Positions 29,341 to 44,514 of a DNA stretch of 64,000 nt are shown here, piece after piece. Both the position numbers and the translations under genes were made by a program. Every line of letters starts with the position of its first letter. Position 1 is the first letter of the stretch. This DNA is from Batillaria attramentaria (lineage: Eukaryota; Mollusca; Gastropoda; Batillariidae), in contig JACVVK020000373.1 in the NCBI GenBank assembly GCA_018292915.2, positions 437,501 to 501,500 of the forward strand. The letters are read 5' to 3'. The notes under the pieces are model-generated. The model was not told the DNA's origin. It saw only the letters and a program-made list of their open reading frames with translations, and did no database searches.

Positions 29341-30766
29341 TGCATTAATGCTTTTTTATTTTACGGTTTATTTCAGCAGAATTACATCTCCTGCAACATA
29401 TGCTTCATCATATTTAGTATCAGATTTAACTACAAATACTGTATGCTTGCTATGCTGAAAATTCTAGTGCTTTTGGAGGAAAAAAATCTAAACAGAAAAT
29501 AATTCTATTGTCAATAACCTTAAGCAGTATAAATAACACTAAAAGCTATGACACATAACTTGCACTGTTCTCACACACACTCTCTCTCTCGCTCTCTCTT
29601 CATAATCATATTAAAAGTAACTTACACAATCTGATAACAGTTCTCCAGCAAAAGCACGCCTAGAAAAGGAAACTGTACTTTCGGATACCAGTTTGTTTAT
29701 GCTACTGGTACATATTCATACATTTAAGAGCAGGCCCAACACAATATACCACCGATGTGCAGAGCACCAAATAAAAGCAGTCAAGCCAGTCATGTAAACA
29801 TGGGACAACCGACCGAAATATTAACACCTGTTTGCTTGTAAGGATGAAAAATATGTTATTGTTTGTTACGAGTATCAGACATTCAAAGTCTCTTTGACAC
29901 ATTCTCATTTGTGTTGCCTGCCGTGTTTCAATGTAGTGGGAGGTTCTTGTTAGGTCTTGGAAACATGGAAGTATGGTAATGTTAAAAGGGCTCAAGTGTT
30001 TATGAAATCCATGCTGCTTTGGCCCTTCCACCAAATAATGGTAGAAAGAAAGAGTTGAGCAGGAGGACATGTCCATAATCTTGCAAAAGAAGCGATGCTG
30101 AAAATGGGAATGTCTTACATTTGAAATAAAACCAAGGAAAAGCAGTATGCCACACAAAACAATCTTGTGTTCAGCATATGACAATTCATTTAATAACAAA
30201 AATTTAAAACAAACCCCAAAAAACCCACAACCTATACTGTACAATATTTCGTACTGCTGCAAGGAAATTTTCATTCAGCACCAGAAATACTACATATCAT
30301 AAAACTCAAACATTTTAACAAACTCTCAGACAGAAATTCTTCAAGATTCTAAGGACATCATCTGTAATTTAGACTTCAAAAGGAGTCACAAAAGGATTCA
30401 ATAATCTTTCTCCTAGTGATGTGGACAAACATTTGAATTTTAGAAGTTATCATGAACCATAAAGTGGACAAAAATATGATTCAGGACGGCTGGACTAAAA
30501 AGCAAGTGTCCAATACCAATGGAATGCCCCTCTGTAAAAAAAGAACACGATATCAAACCTGTTCACAAAGCTGCCACACACTGCATAGCGGAAGGTCAAG
30601 GCTACCTGATAAGTTTACAGCTATATATATATGTCAACATCAACACTTCTGAGATGGTAGAGATCTAAAAATTAACTGCCACTGGAGATGTGATAAATAC
30701 AATGAGAAAAAAATATACCTATCCCTTGACATGAAATATTCATGTATAGTAACTCAACTTTGAGAA

Positions 30767-31100
30767 TCTACATATATATAAATTAGCAGTGTCTCTCTCT
30801 TTGTGTGCAATAACCTAAACAGAGTTCTCACATTGCGATCAAAATTGGTGGGTGTACTCAGGGGAACCCCGAGCTCATTCTGGTGGGGGAAAAAAAAAAG
30901 AAGAGAAATCGGGTCTAATGTCCTTGTCCACCATGTATCGCCATACAGGGAGACCAGAAAACATGTCTGTATGTGTGTGTGTGTGCGTGATAAAACCTAA
31001 CTCAGTGTTCTCACATCGCAATCAAAATTGGTGTGTGTACTCTGGGGAACCCTAGATATATCACATCATTAGGACGGGCAAAGCCGGGTACATCAGCTAG
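30767..31100 (+). mobile_element. Non-autonomous Helitron-like element (334 bp)
   Basis: The proposed 5' end is TCTACATATATATAAATT after an A. The 3' end is GGGCAAAGCCGGGTACATCA followed by GCTAG and then T, which fits the Helitron pattern: 5' TC, short GGC-AAA-GCC hairpin 11 bases from a CTAG end, insertion between A and T. Two diverged internal copies of CTCACAT(T/C)GC(G/A)ATCAAAATTGG lie at about 30827 and 31010. Confidence 0.45.
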
Positions 31101-31208
31101 TACTCAACAATGCAGGCGAAAGTGTAGAATGCTTGTCAGTGGCTGCTGCTCAAAACCTACATTAGGCCCTCTATAATTCACATCATTATTTGTATCATTT
31201 GTATCACC

Positions 31209-31607
31209 GGGGGCGGTCGGTGGTCTAATGGTTAAGAGACTTGTCACCAATGCGAGAGGTGAGGGGTTCGAGTCCCACTCAGGGCACAGAATTTTTCCTT
31301 CTCGTATGTGGCACCGTTCATTCGGGCCGATCGTCGGGGGTTCTCTCCGGGTACTCCGGCTTCCTCCCCCTCTGCTTTGGAAATGTTCAGCCCACCAAAT
31401 TTGAAAAATAAATGCAATTCTAAATTCCGAAATTTAAATAGCTGAGCAGGCCCTTCGCACCACGTGATTGTACTATGTGTGTGTCCAGTGTGTGAGAGAA
31501 TGCGTGTGATTCACGTGAGCGTGCGTGTTGGGTTCAGTTCGCGGCGCTTTGAGCTGATTCATGAAATTGGGTAAAGCGCCTATACAATACTCATTATTAT
31601 TATTATT
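31209..31607 (+). repeat. tRNA-derived SINE, family B (full length)
   Basis: Head GGTCTAATGGTTAAGAGACT with B box GGTTCGAGTCCCACTCAGGG; the body and (ATT)n end match 14934-15347 closely. Confidence 0.92.
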
Positions 31608-32158
31608 TTTGTGTGTCATTCTGCACTATTCTCAAAATCTAGTCAGGCTACAACAAACTTTGACCTGGTAAGATATGCATGCATGTGCTGAATGCTCACA
31701 AAAACAAAAACATAAAGCCCCTCATGAGTTCAACTATGCCTTTTCCATAAAAAATCAAAGCGCAAAAATAAACATTGCACTGCTATGTGTGATTGTTTAT
31801 TCAACAAAACAGCCATGCGTACAGATTTATATTACACACTTGGGTTTTGTAACATCCAAAACGTAAAGTTGTTACACTCATTTTTTCCCCATCAAACAAT
31901 CACAACATGCTGCATGCACACAACTGCCTCAAGTCTGTTGTTTTTTAGGCGTTTTTTTTTGTTGTTGTTTTTTTCTCTCCTTCATTTTATCTTCTTCTTT
32001 TTTTCCTTCTGGGGAAAAAAAATGTACAGGTTTGAAGAAAAAAGAGGGTCAGTCACTAAACCTATAATAGGCAAACTGTAAATTTCTGCCATGAGGATTT
32101 AAATGAGGATTTAGTGTTATATAAGTTTAGGAGTCACAAGGCTGTCCATGCCATGGCT

Positions 32159-32333
32159 GGGGAGCCGGGGTGGTCGAATGGTAGAGTGTTGGACTTCTAA
32201 TGCTCGGGTCGTGAGTTCGATCCCGGCTGAGGCCAAATATTTGTGCTGGCTTTTTCATCGTTGCCCCGTCTTTGATATCACCCTATGTGGTGGAAAAGGA
32301 CGTTAAACCCCCAAACACCCACCCACCCCACCC
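32159..32333 (+). repeat. tRNA-derived SINE, family A (full length)
   Basis: Complete head (GGTGGTCGAATGGTAGAGTG ... GAGTTCGATCCCGGCTGAGG) and ACCC tail. Similar short duplications, CATGCCATGGCT before and TATGCCATGCCT after, flank it. Confidence 0.92.
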
Positions 32334-32435
32334 TCTATGCCATGCCTGACTATGCAGCATACTGACCCACAAGTCCCATTGTTCGAGGAAAGTCTGTACA
32401 GCTGTTCATGAGCAGACCGTGTGTCAATGCTGTCT

Positions 32436-36185
<3,750 letters not shown>

Positions 36186-36273
36186 TCAGCGAGCCTGACC
36201 TTAAAATGACACCCTTGACCTGCACAGTACAGACCGTAGTATGCAGCTTTAATTTGTTTTGCATTATTAGACA

Positions 36274-36695
36274 GGGGATTTGGTGGTCTAGTGGTTAACG
36301 CATCCGACTTCGGATCCTGAGCTGCCTGGTTCGAGTCCCCTGTGGGTAGGAATATGGTTGGCTTTTTCCTTACCATATCGAGTCACATCAATGTGCAAAC
36401 TCGTTTACGGTGCCTGTCTCGCCTGCGTGTACACACGCACGCACAAATATCAAGTGTGCACGCTAAAAATCCCACGTTCATCTTTCGAAGAAAAGTAGGC
36501 TGTGGCCGGTGGCGTGGTAAAACAGAAACACTGTCGCACGCACCAGGGTGAATAGCAGGGTGGAGGTTTGCACATAAAGTAGCGCCGAGCGGCAGCAGGC
36601 TTTCACTGCTTCGTCCTCCAGCCCTGTGGCGCCATGAGCATCTCAGTAGAGATGGATACGTGCGCCGAGGAGAAGTCTACCATACCATACCATTA
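36274..36695 (+). repeat. tRNA-derived SINE, family C (full length)
   Basis: Head GGGGATTTGGTGGTCTAGTG ... CTGGTTCGAGTCCCCTGTGG; the body is the same as at 32524-32950; (CCATA)n end. It lies about 120 bases upstream of the LZIC start codon and may sit in its promoter or 5' UTR region. Confidence 0.92.
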
Positions 36696-36699
36696 TTAA

Positions 36700-37179
36700 A
36701 CTACATGTACAAGAGTAATTTCAGAAAGGCCATGGAATGCAGTAATGGTATATGATTAACTCAGTTCCTGTCAAGCAATTTGTTTGGGGTTGTGCACCAG
36801 TGGCTTCACTAGAAAACAACAATAACGACATCTCTATGGATTTAAATTTGGCTTAGTGGGATGCTGCATTTTGATTATACTCGTGTTTGCTGCTGTAAGA
36901 GCCGGTAAGGAACTGTAAATCTTGCCTGCTTTTCACATACAGGACCAAAACTGAAAAAGAGTAAAACATGTGGGATACTCGTGTGTACACGTGTTACGAA
37001 ATTTGTTACGCCAACCACACACACTCTGAACCCAGTGTCCATATCGTAAACATTGACACCTCAATCGTAAAAGTGAAGTGCCACCTGCACATGACATTCG
37101 TTGATAGTCTCTGAAACGGCAACTAAAGTCTATAGAATTAGAAAGTCGAGAGAGAGAGAGGGGGGAGGGGGGAGGGAGG

Positions 37180-37210
<31 letters not shown>

Positions 37211-37663
37211 GAGGACAGTGTTGTGTTCTACAATCAGACAAGGATTGGTTCTTTCAATGATAATCAGAGACTCTGGGCACAGTTCTTCAAACAGACAAGC
37301 GTTTTTACTCAAAAATGGAGTATACACCTTTCTCTGGACCAAGTGCGTTAGATTGACCCACTGTCCGACTTATCTTCGATGCCGCCGCCCTCTGTGTTGT
37401 AATGTTGGTCTCAGGCGATCAGTTTAGTCGCGTCTTACTAACTGCACTCAAGAGAAACGCTCAACTTCTTCGAAATACAAGCACTAAAACGCGATCCTGA
37501 GCATTATTAGTTCTATTTAGCAATACAAAGCGATCGTGACCTCACTCTCTCGCGAAAGCGAAAATCATGTGCAAATCTAAACCAACCTCCCAGACAGAAG
37601 AGTTATCGCAGATTAGCCTCCCTTAGGACGTTTATCTATTCACAACAAGTTACATAGAAAATA
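36700..37663. other. Non-coding region with a (GA)n tract
   Basis: 37148-37212 is a GA/GGGAGG purine tract. No coding exon is recognised; a 5' UTR exon of LZIC could lie here or further right but cannot be defined. Confidence 0.4.
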
Positions 37664-37733
37664 ATAATAATAATAATAATACATGGCTTTTATAGAGCGC
37701 CGTTCTCCCGCTTCAAGGACTCGCTGCGCTTAA

Positions 37734-37795
<62 letters not shown>

Positions 37796-38093
37796 ATTTA
37801 CATCCCCACCGCTTATATACAATTTGGCGGCAGTGCAACGAACTCATGATGCACACAGACACTGAGGCTTAACAGAGGTTTAGCTGTCAAAGGCTTGGCG
37901 GAAGAGATAGGTCTTCAGATGCGATTTAAACAGAGCCCGGGCAGTGAGGCCGGTCTGAAGGCGGAGTTCGATTGGCAAGGAGTTCCAGACAGTCGGGGCT
38001 AAAAAGCTGAAAGAGCGCTCTCCGGCAGTTTTCATGTTACGCTTCGGAATTGTGAGGAGTTTTTCGCTAGCTATTATTATTATTATTATTATT
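37664..38093 (-). mobile_element. LINE tail (minus)
   Basis: The minus strand encodes ERSFSFLAPTVWNSLPIELR and SHLKTYLFRQAFDS with a stop, then a short 3' UTR with (GT)n (the AC run at 37734-37791), and GAGCGCCGTTCTCCCG seen on +. It ends in (ATT)n. Confidence 0.8.
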
Positions 38094-38186
38094 ATTACAT
38101 AGAAAATGTGAGTATTAGCTCTGACTCCCTCACTCTGTCACGTACTCTCAGTCTCCTTCTCTCAGTCACACACACATGCACCCGCG

Positions 38187-38205
38187 CGCGCGCGCGCGTG
38201 TGTCA

Positions 38206-38272
<67 letters not shown>

Positions 38273-38345
38273 ATGGTGTGTCATTGTGTCAGTCAGTGTG
38301 TCATTGTGTCGGTCAGTGTGTGTGTCAGTGTGTGTGTGTTAATGG
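38187..38345 (+). repeat. (GC)n-(GT)n microsatellite and GTCA variants
   Basis: CGCGCGCGCGCG is followed by about 35 GT repeats and then TGTGTCATTG/TGTGTCAGTG units. Confidence 0.9.
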
Positions 38346-38349
38346 GAAT

Positions 38350-39180
38350 TAATACTACAGATTATAGCAACCCAGTCGTATTCCATTTCACTTCGTCCGT
38401 TCTGAGTACGCGCACACAGTGCAGTTTCGGATTCACTGTAACTCAGTCCCAAACTGAACTGACACCCACCGCCGACCCTTCTTTCAGTGGACATTAGCAA
38501 CACTGAGGAAAACCAAACAGATTAGGTCGCTCGGCCTCATCTCTCAACTAATTATGTAAGCGTTAAGCACACGTGCTTCTCGCCTCACCTTTCCGTTTTA
38601 TCAGTGGCTACTCGATCAGCTTGCGCGCTCAGCCGACCGGCGGCCGGCACTGTGACATGCAAGTTAGTCAGTTAAGATGGCAGATTTTTTTCCCCCTGCT
38701 GGTGATTTTCTTGTGATCAGTTTAAGTTTGTGTGAAGGAGGAAGGGGAGGGGGGGGGGCAATACCACTCAGTGGGGATGATGATCGAAGAGTTACGGATG
38801 GTCGGGGGGCGGGGGGGGGGGGAGGGGCTTGAAGGGGAACGGGGGGGGGGGGGGGGCGGCGGCAGTTAACTCGGGAACCAAGCCAATGAATACGTCTTGG
38901 CTTGGAGTCCATGCCTCTACAGAACCGGTAGGAAACGGGAAATTTGTGGCGACTCAAAACGATGGCCTTTGTAAAACAAAAGAACAATCTAGAATGGTCA
39001 AGAATAACGTAGCGTTTACGGCAAGCATACTCTGGCAGTAAAACTGACTGTGAATAAATCGCAGCAAGGGCTTTTGTTCCATTCGAGAGGCTAGCCAACG
39101 ATTTTCCTCGCCATATTTGATTGCGTATTGACAACGTGACACATCACGTGATGTCTAAGCGGTAAACAAAAGTGAAGCAG
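38350..39180. promoter_or_regulatory. GC-rich region, possible divergent promoter or 5' UTR
   Basis: 38580-38660 is CpG-richer than its surroundings (CCGACCGGCGGCCGGC) and is followed by TTAAGATGGCAG, similar to a YY1-type start-site motif. The minus strand offers a donor (GGAAAG|GTGAGG near 38596) that could belong to an untranslated first exon of LZIC. Poly-G runs (38741-38760, 38800-38825, 38837-38857) follow. All of this is suggestive only. Confidence 0.25.
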
Positions 39181-39794
39181 ACGACACAATCTACGTAGAC
39201 AGACGTCATGCCAGATAGTATTTTTGTGATGCTAGACCATTTCCCTAAATCATGATGTACGTCTGCACATGATCTGTCAAGCGTAGCAGCTGCAGCAGAG
39301 TTATATGTCAGCCCGGTCCCCATTAGTGAGTGAATGGGCGTCTATATGTATAATAGACATTTTGATATCCTCGGGCTGCTACAGGTAAATCTCTGGTCAT
39401 TTCCTTGGACCACCGCAGGGTGTTTGGTCTAACAGATCCAGTAGTCAAACTTGAGGTTTTGAGAAAGTTTTGGTCAACACATTACTTGGGATTCTAAGTT
39501 ACCATTAAAGCCAAATATGAACAGGACAATTGTTCAGTGACTCCACACTCCTAATACTATAATTCCTCAAGACTAACTTAGCAAAATCAAAACAAAGGTG
39601 TGTTGCTGTTTATTGTAGAACTAGAAGATGCAGATTGGTGTGCTTTGTTTTCATTAGGCTACAGTTGTGGTTGAGGCTGCATTTGCTGTATGTCCAAAAT
39701 TAATGTGTGTATGGAGACTTTTGTAAGTATATCATAACAACAAACATGTATGTAGTCAAGAACAAGCTAGCACACAGAAACATTAGATTCAAAC

Positions 39795-39831
<37 letters not shown>

Positions 39832-39950
39832 GGCTGGCTACATGAGCTACATGTAATATTGGAGCTAATATCGGATCAGTTCCTGTTTATTTGCCGTCTA
39901 ATACATGCATCTGACTTTAACCGCCAGATCACCATCATTCTCCGTTATAA
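39181..39950. other. Non-coding spacer
   Basis: Only a (GA)n run (39798-39826) is recognisable. Confidence 0.4.
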
Positions 39951-39952
39951 TC

Positions 39953-40470
39953 ATAATAATAATAATTTATTTATAATCTACTTGTAAGGCAGTTCTAAGC
40001 GCTAAGAGTACAGGTAAAGGTACAGATCAAGGTGAAGGTTCAGGGCCAGGGCAACTGCATGTATGGTACTTAATATGGAGATGGAGAAAGACGGAGGCAG
40101 GTTAGACTGTGCCTTGAGATGAGAACAGGTAGGTTTTTAGATTTGTTTTGAAGGTTTCGAGGGAGGTTGACTGGCGGAGCGAAAGAGGCAGAGAATTCCA
40201 GGCTTTTGGACCAGCGTAGGAGAAGGCTCGAGAGCCAACAGAAGAAAGTTTAGTACGTGGGACTCTGAATATCAGGGTATCGGATGAAGACCGGAGGGAA
40301 CGTGACGGAGTGTAGAGTTCCAGCAAATCAGACAGGTAGGATGGGGCGGAGTTATGGATGCACTTGTAGCACTGCAGAGGGTGCAGATCTTGTATTTAAT
40401 TCTTTGAGAGAGTGGAAGCCAATGCAGAGAGCAGAGTGCACGAGAGATGTGGTCGGACTTTTTCAAGCGA
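39953..40470 (-). mobile_element. LINE reverse-transcriptase C-terminal fragment (minus)
   Basis: The minus strand reads ISRALCSLHWLPLSQRIKYK, then in a shifted frame YTPSRSLRSSSDTLIFRVPR and KAWNSLPLSLRQSTSLETFK. It ends with a 3' UTR and (ATT)n at 39953. At least one frameshift makes it a pseudogene fragment. Confidence 0.85.
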
Positions 40471-40479
40471 AGGACAATA

Positions 40480-40945
40480 CAAGGCGAGCACCAATGTTCT
40501 TGTTACAAGGCTTCACAAAACAGTTAATTAGTATTGCGTGACATTCTCTGGGACGGGATGTCTCCTTTATGTGGACGCTCCAATAGATGTGTATATGATT
40601 ACGTTTTTCCACGAGCGACTGATCAATACATGCCGTGCCATGCTCATGATTCTGCTTGTTTTCCTGACACAGCTGTTGTAACACGATGAAAGGAATGAGA
40701 GAGATACAAAACAGTATGATGCAAATAATTAACACTGATTTGGTGAAGCGAATATATAGGCACGAGTGGTTTGTTGTGTCTGCCTGCTGCTATATCAATA
40801 ATATAATGTAATGTAATACAGCACTGTGTGATGTCAACAAGAGGGGAGGTGGGCAGGTGTTTGGGAGTTTAAAGTCTCAATACGTACGACAGGCATACAA
40901 CAGCGTGTGGAAAACTTGTCATCAAAATAATGCGCTGAATCTGCG
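40480..40945. other. Non-coding spacer
   Basis: No recognised element. A short GGGCAGGTGTTTGGGAGTTT at about 40851 resembles the tail of a family-A SINE (minus) but is too short to call. Confidence 0.4.
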
Positions 40946-40949
40946 CGTC

Positions 40950-41245
40950 AGAACCAGTCACTTGGGTCACAGTATAGCATCTGAGGCCACTGTGGTGACC
41001 CTGGCCATCGTATAAGTTGCTCTACCAATACTGAGCAGGCGACATAATTTGGTTGCGGACTGAGGACAGCTAGGCGGCACTGATTGGTTGCTATTTTTAT
41101 CAGCTTTTTCGAGTCCTAGTCTGTTCAAAAATGGACCGTAGGCTCAAAGAAAGTCGTATTTCTCTACCGTTGGAAGCCACTAAATGACGAAAACGGCCAG
41201 ATCAATGCCTTCTATCTGGCAAACAACCTTAGAGCTTTGAAAGTG
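40950..41245 (+). repeat. Unnamed interspersed repeat D (copy 2)
   Basis: Diverged copy of 17380-17720; see the shared blocks there. It has AACAACCTTAGAGCTTTGAA at its right end. Confidence 0.65.
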
Positions 41246-41287
41246 GCAGTGTTCCATCTCAGCGGCGTTACCAACAAAAAGGCATTG

Positions 41288-41375
41288 ACGCCCTTTTCCA
41301 CCACGTATGGATGACATCAAAGACGGGGCACGGAGGAAATGGCCAGCACAAATATTTGGCCCCAGCCGGGATTGA
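41288..41375 (-). repeat. Partial family-A SINE (minus)
   Basis: CCCTTTTCCACCACGTATGG ... GGCCCCAGCCGGGATTG. The tRNA-like head is cut off in the B box. Confidence 0.8.
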
Positions 41376-41637
41376 TGTCAGCAAGAGATACATTAATGAA
41401 GTACCATGAAAGAATATAGAACATTTTTCGGACGAGGAACAGCTTTATGGGATGGGATGAGGCAGATTTCGCTGGGCGCAGAGGCAAGTTACAGTGATAC
41501 AAAACATTACTGTGACGTTTCTCCAGACAATACATACGTACTTTCACGCATAACATAACGGAATCTGGGTCATAGACACCTCAAGTTACGTGCACACTAT
41601 GCTTCTGCGTTCTTTTTGGTGGAAGTTGTGCGCGTGT

Positions 41638-41652
41638 GTGTGTGGATGTATC

Positions 41653-41705
<53 letters not shown>

Positions 41706-41795
41706 ACGGGTGTAATGATGTGTCTTATGCTCGCCCGCATGAATTGCCCTACGGGGATAAATAAAGTATTTTGACTTGACTTGACTTGATGATGG
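41638..41795 (+). repeat. (GT)n and LINE 3' end
   Basis: A (GT)n block (41638-41703) is followed by AATTGCCCTACGGGGATAAA, TAAAGTATT and (TTGAC)n, a typical non-LTR 3' terminus with a short terminal repeat. Confidence 0.6.
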
Positions 41796-41966
41796 CTATC
41801 TAGTTGGAGGACTTTTTACTTTAAGATGAAATGGACAATCATCTTCTACAGAGGTAGTTTTCACGATTTTTCACTTGCCGCTTTTTTAGAAGAGTTATTG
41901 CCCAATTAAGAAATCAGTCAGGGCACTTTTCCGACGAAAAAAAAAAATGTTCAAATGCCTTCATTT

Positions 41967-41997
41967 TGGGGCGGTCGGTGATCTAGTGGTTAAGAAG
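41967..41997 (+). repeat. SINE family-B head fragment
   Basis: GGGGCGGTCGGTGATCTAGT plus GGTTAAGAA, abruptly followed by LINE sequence. Confidence 0.65.
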
Positions 41998-42000
41998 TGC

Positions 42001-42900
42001 ACAAGTTCCTGTCCATTTGTCATGTATCTCTCTCTGGCATTGGTCCTACCTTTCTGAACTCCTTCATTGTTAAGCCGGCTCTTAACTGGGCACTGCGGAG
42101 CGCCACAGTGCTGTCCACAGTTGTGACACAGTTATGATTTTGGGGGTTTCCGCCGCTGTGACGTCATCACAGCAACCTGGATTTCAAATAGCCACAACGG
42201 TGACTGCGGTTTCCACAACAGATTCTGATTCAGATTGGCTGTACTACGTCACTCGGCGTGCAAACCGTGCATGGCGGACTCGGACAGTGCATCTTTAATC
42301 GGTTTGTCACCGAGCACTGCTGTATTCAGTTTTGTAGTTAAGAGACACGCCGAGCGCAACGACTGTGATGTGCACATGTGTGTTTCGCACGTAGCGCCCA
42401 GTTAAGAGCAGGCTTTACACTCCATCCAGGCTGGTACGTAACTTCTCTGACACTGAAGTTCTGCGCACCCTCTCAGTAAGAACTAAAACATATGTTCAGA
42501 GATCCTTTTTCTTTCAGGCTGCAGCTCTTTGGAATCAACTTCCTAAACCACTAAGACACACAGAATCCAGTGCCAGTTTCAAACGCTGTCTTAAAACCCA
42601 CCTATTTAAAACTGATAAATGATCTTGATTTTACTCTGCCCTTCCACACCGTGTCAGCCTGCATGTTGAGAGGTGTTTAAATGTTCCCTGTGAGTCTGTG
42701 TGTATGGAAGCTGTTTATAGTGGGGTATATGTATTTTGTTGCCGTTCCTTAGTGTGTAACAGTCACTCATGTTTGTGTATATTCATTTATTGTTGTGCTT
42801 TATGTCATCTCTGTACTGTCAGTGATACCTGATTTAGTTTTGTTTTGATGTACGGCGCTTAGAGCCTGTGTAATTTACTGGCAGTCGTGCAGTTCCACGT
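42001..42900 (+). mobile_element. LINE tail interrupted by a MITE
   Basis: The coding remnant before the MITE (about 42030-42069) continues after it (42418 on). It includes the block ending RSFFFQAAALWNQLPKPLRH and KRCLKTHLFKTDK with a stop at about 42619. A 3' UTR then runs to TACGGCGCTTAGAGCCTGTG. Confidence 0.8.
42073..42414 (+). mobile_element. PIF/Harbinger-like MITE (342 bp)
   Basis: Ends AGCCGGCTCTTAACTGGGC and GCCCAGTTAAGAGCAGGCT are inverted repeats with one mismatch over 19 bases. TTA occurs on both sides (42070-42072, 42415-42417), a 3-bp duplication of the TWA type used by PIF/Harbinger elements. No ORF. It is nested in the LINE tail. Confidence 0.75.
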
Positions 42901-42954
42901 GAACCTGAGCGCAGAAAGTATAAATTGATCATAGCAACGTTGGCAGTGGGGGGT

Positions 42955-43005
42955 GGTTGGTGAGGGTGGTGGGTGTGTGTGTGTGTGTGGGGGGGGGGGG
43001 GGGTG
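42955..43005 (+). repeat. (GT)n-poly-G tract
   Basis: GTGGGTGTGTGTG followed by about 15 G. Confidence 0.85.
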
Positions 43006-43009
43006 GCAG

Positions 43010-43185
43010 TGCTTCTCGCTAAAAACCAGCAACCAGTTATTTTAACTAGTCAGTGTCACCATTGTATGTCTGTTCATCGTTGTATAATGTGCATGAGTGT
43101 GAATGAGGGATAGGCGCATTGAGTTAAATAATTATTTAAAGAAATGCGCCCTAGAAATACCATTTATTATTACTATTTATTATTA
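43010..43185 (+). repeat. LINE 3'-UTR fragment
   Basis: AACTAGTCAGTGTCACCATT ... AAAGAAATGCGCCCTAGAAA with (ATT)n; the same 3' UTR type as 18129-18296. Confidence 0.7.
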
Positions 43186-43189
43186 TAGG

Positions 43190-43595
43190 CAGGCTGACTT
43201 AGTGTAGTTTTCAGTGTTCGATTCGGACTTAGTAACGTTTTCTCTAGCAAACAGTCGCTTGAAAGATATACTTTCTCCTAAACGAATTCACGTTAGTGTT
43301 GATTTTCATTGTGACCGTTTCGCCATTATCTTTGTGATGTTTGATACAACTCGAAACCTGACTTATTAACTCTCTTCACTATGGTGTCCGTATGAGTGAG
43401 TGGCACGAGTGTGTGTGTTGTGCTGTCTGTCCGACTACATATTCAGCGTGTGCCTGAGCGTGAATGTGTGTGTGTGACAGAAGTATTGCAAGGAAAGAGC
43501 ACCTAACTTCGCTACCACTGTCCAAAGGCGAACACTACAAAAATCACATGTTATTCAGTTTGTCATGGCCTCATGTTCAATAACACGAACAAAGC
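43190..43595. other. Non-coding spacer
   Basis: No recognised feature. Confidence 0.4.
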
Positions 43596-43599
43596 CGGG

Positions 43600-44040
43600 A
43601 TTCTAACCTGCAGATGTAGTGTCATGTGTTGTAATGATACGGTTTTCATAAAACGATGAAAGGAAATGTGCACCCTCTGATGTCAATCAGAGATAGAAGT
43701 AAAATGACAGGCCAGCTGTCATGATATCTCTCATCAAAGTATTAATAATGGATATATACCAAACCACATGAAATTTATTGAACAAACATTGTTTACACCT
43801 GTCGCCAGTGCATATTTTCAGTGTGTCAACTAAGAGTGCTTTACGTGCTAAAATATTAAGAATCAGAGAGCGACAATGTGAGCTATGACTTTTCATAAAC
43901 AAAGAAGGTCAGTCTTTCATGAATGGTTTCAGTGTTGACATGAGACAGCTTTGATAACACGAAAGCAATACAGTACCATACGAAACAATGAGATCTGTGG
44001 TGGGCTTGTCATTGGGGAGGGGGGGGGGGGGGGTGAATTG
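43600..44040 (+). repeat. Unnamed interspersed repeat F (copy 1)
   Basis: Shares ACGATGAAAGGAA, CAGTCTTTCATGAATGGTTT, GTACCATAC and TGAGATCTGTGGT in order with 54290-54470. This copy has about 165 extra bases (43738-43905). It ends in a poly-G run (44018-44033). Confidence 0.65.
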
Positions 44041-44112
44041 TCGAATAGCTGTTTGCAAAGTACTAGGCCTAGAAGTCAAGTTTCAGTTGCGTCACTGACT
44101 GGTTACACATTA

Positions 44113-44510
44113 GGCCCGATGCACACGAGCGTCAGCGTCAGCACCATGAAGCAAGCAGCGAAGGCTGTCTCGCATCATACGCCTCGCGTGAGCGCGCGGT
44201 GTGCGCCGTTTGCATGCACACTTGGCTTCGGCGTCATTCGCCTGCACGGCCTGTTCGCTGACCCACACTGCACGCGCTGACCCACGCTGCTTTCTGATTG
44301 GCTGAAACCAAGTCTGCAGCGCGGCGTCAGCAGCAGAAATAGGACATGTTCTATACGCGGCGTCATAGGATTGCGCCGCCTGGCATCATTGATGCCGTTG
44401 TCTGACGCCAGGCACCGATGTCATGCACACGTGGCAGCGCCTTGAAACTGCCGCCGGGAGTGAGATCCGCCGCGCGGCATCATGACGCCGACGCTCGTGT
44501 GCATCGGGCC
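44113..44510 (+). mobile_element. PIF/Harbinger-like MITE (398 bp)
   Basis: Terminal inverted repeats GGCCCGATGCACACGAGCGT and ACGCTCGTGTGCATCGGGCC are perfect over 20 bases. Flanks are TTA (44110-44112) and TCA (44511-44513), a possible 3-bp duplication with one change. The interior is CpG-rich (GCGCGCGGTGTGCGCC) and has no ORF of note. Confidence 0.72.
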
Positions 44511-44514
44511 TCAC

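Larger units (their letters stand above)
29341..32435 (-). other. Region downstream of LZIC, possibly its long 3' UTR
   Basis: AT-rich sequence on the 3' side of LZIC. Minus-strand poly(A) signals (TTTATT on +) occur near 29355, 29367 and 31796. A Helitron-like element, a family-B SINE and a family-A SINE are inserted. It cannot be told from sequence alone whether transcription runs this far. Confidence 0.35.

Noticed and set aside
38664..39134. Proline-rich minus-strand ORF
   Set aside because: The prolines come from poly-G runs on the opposite strand; no conserved domain and no splice context.
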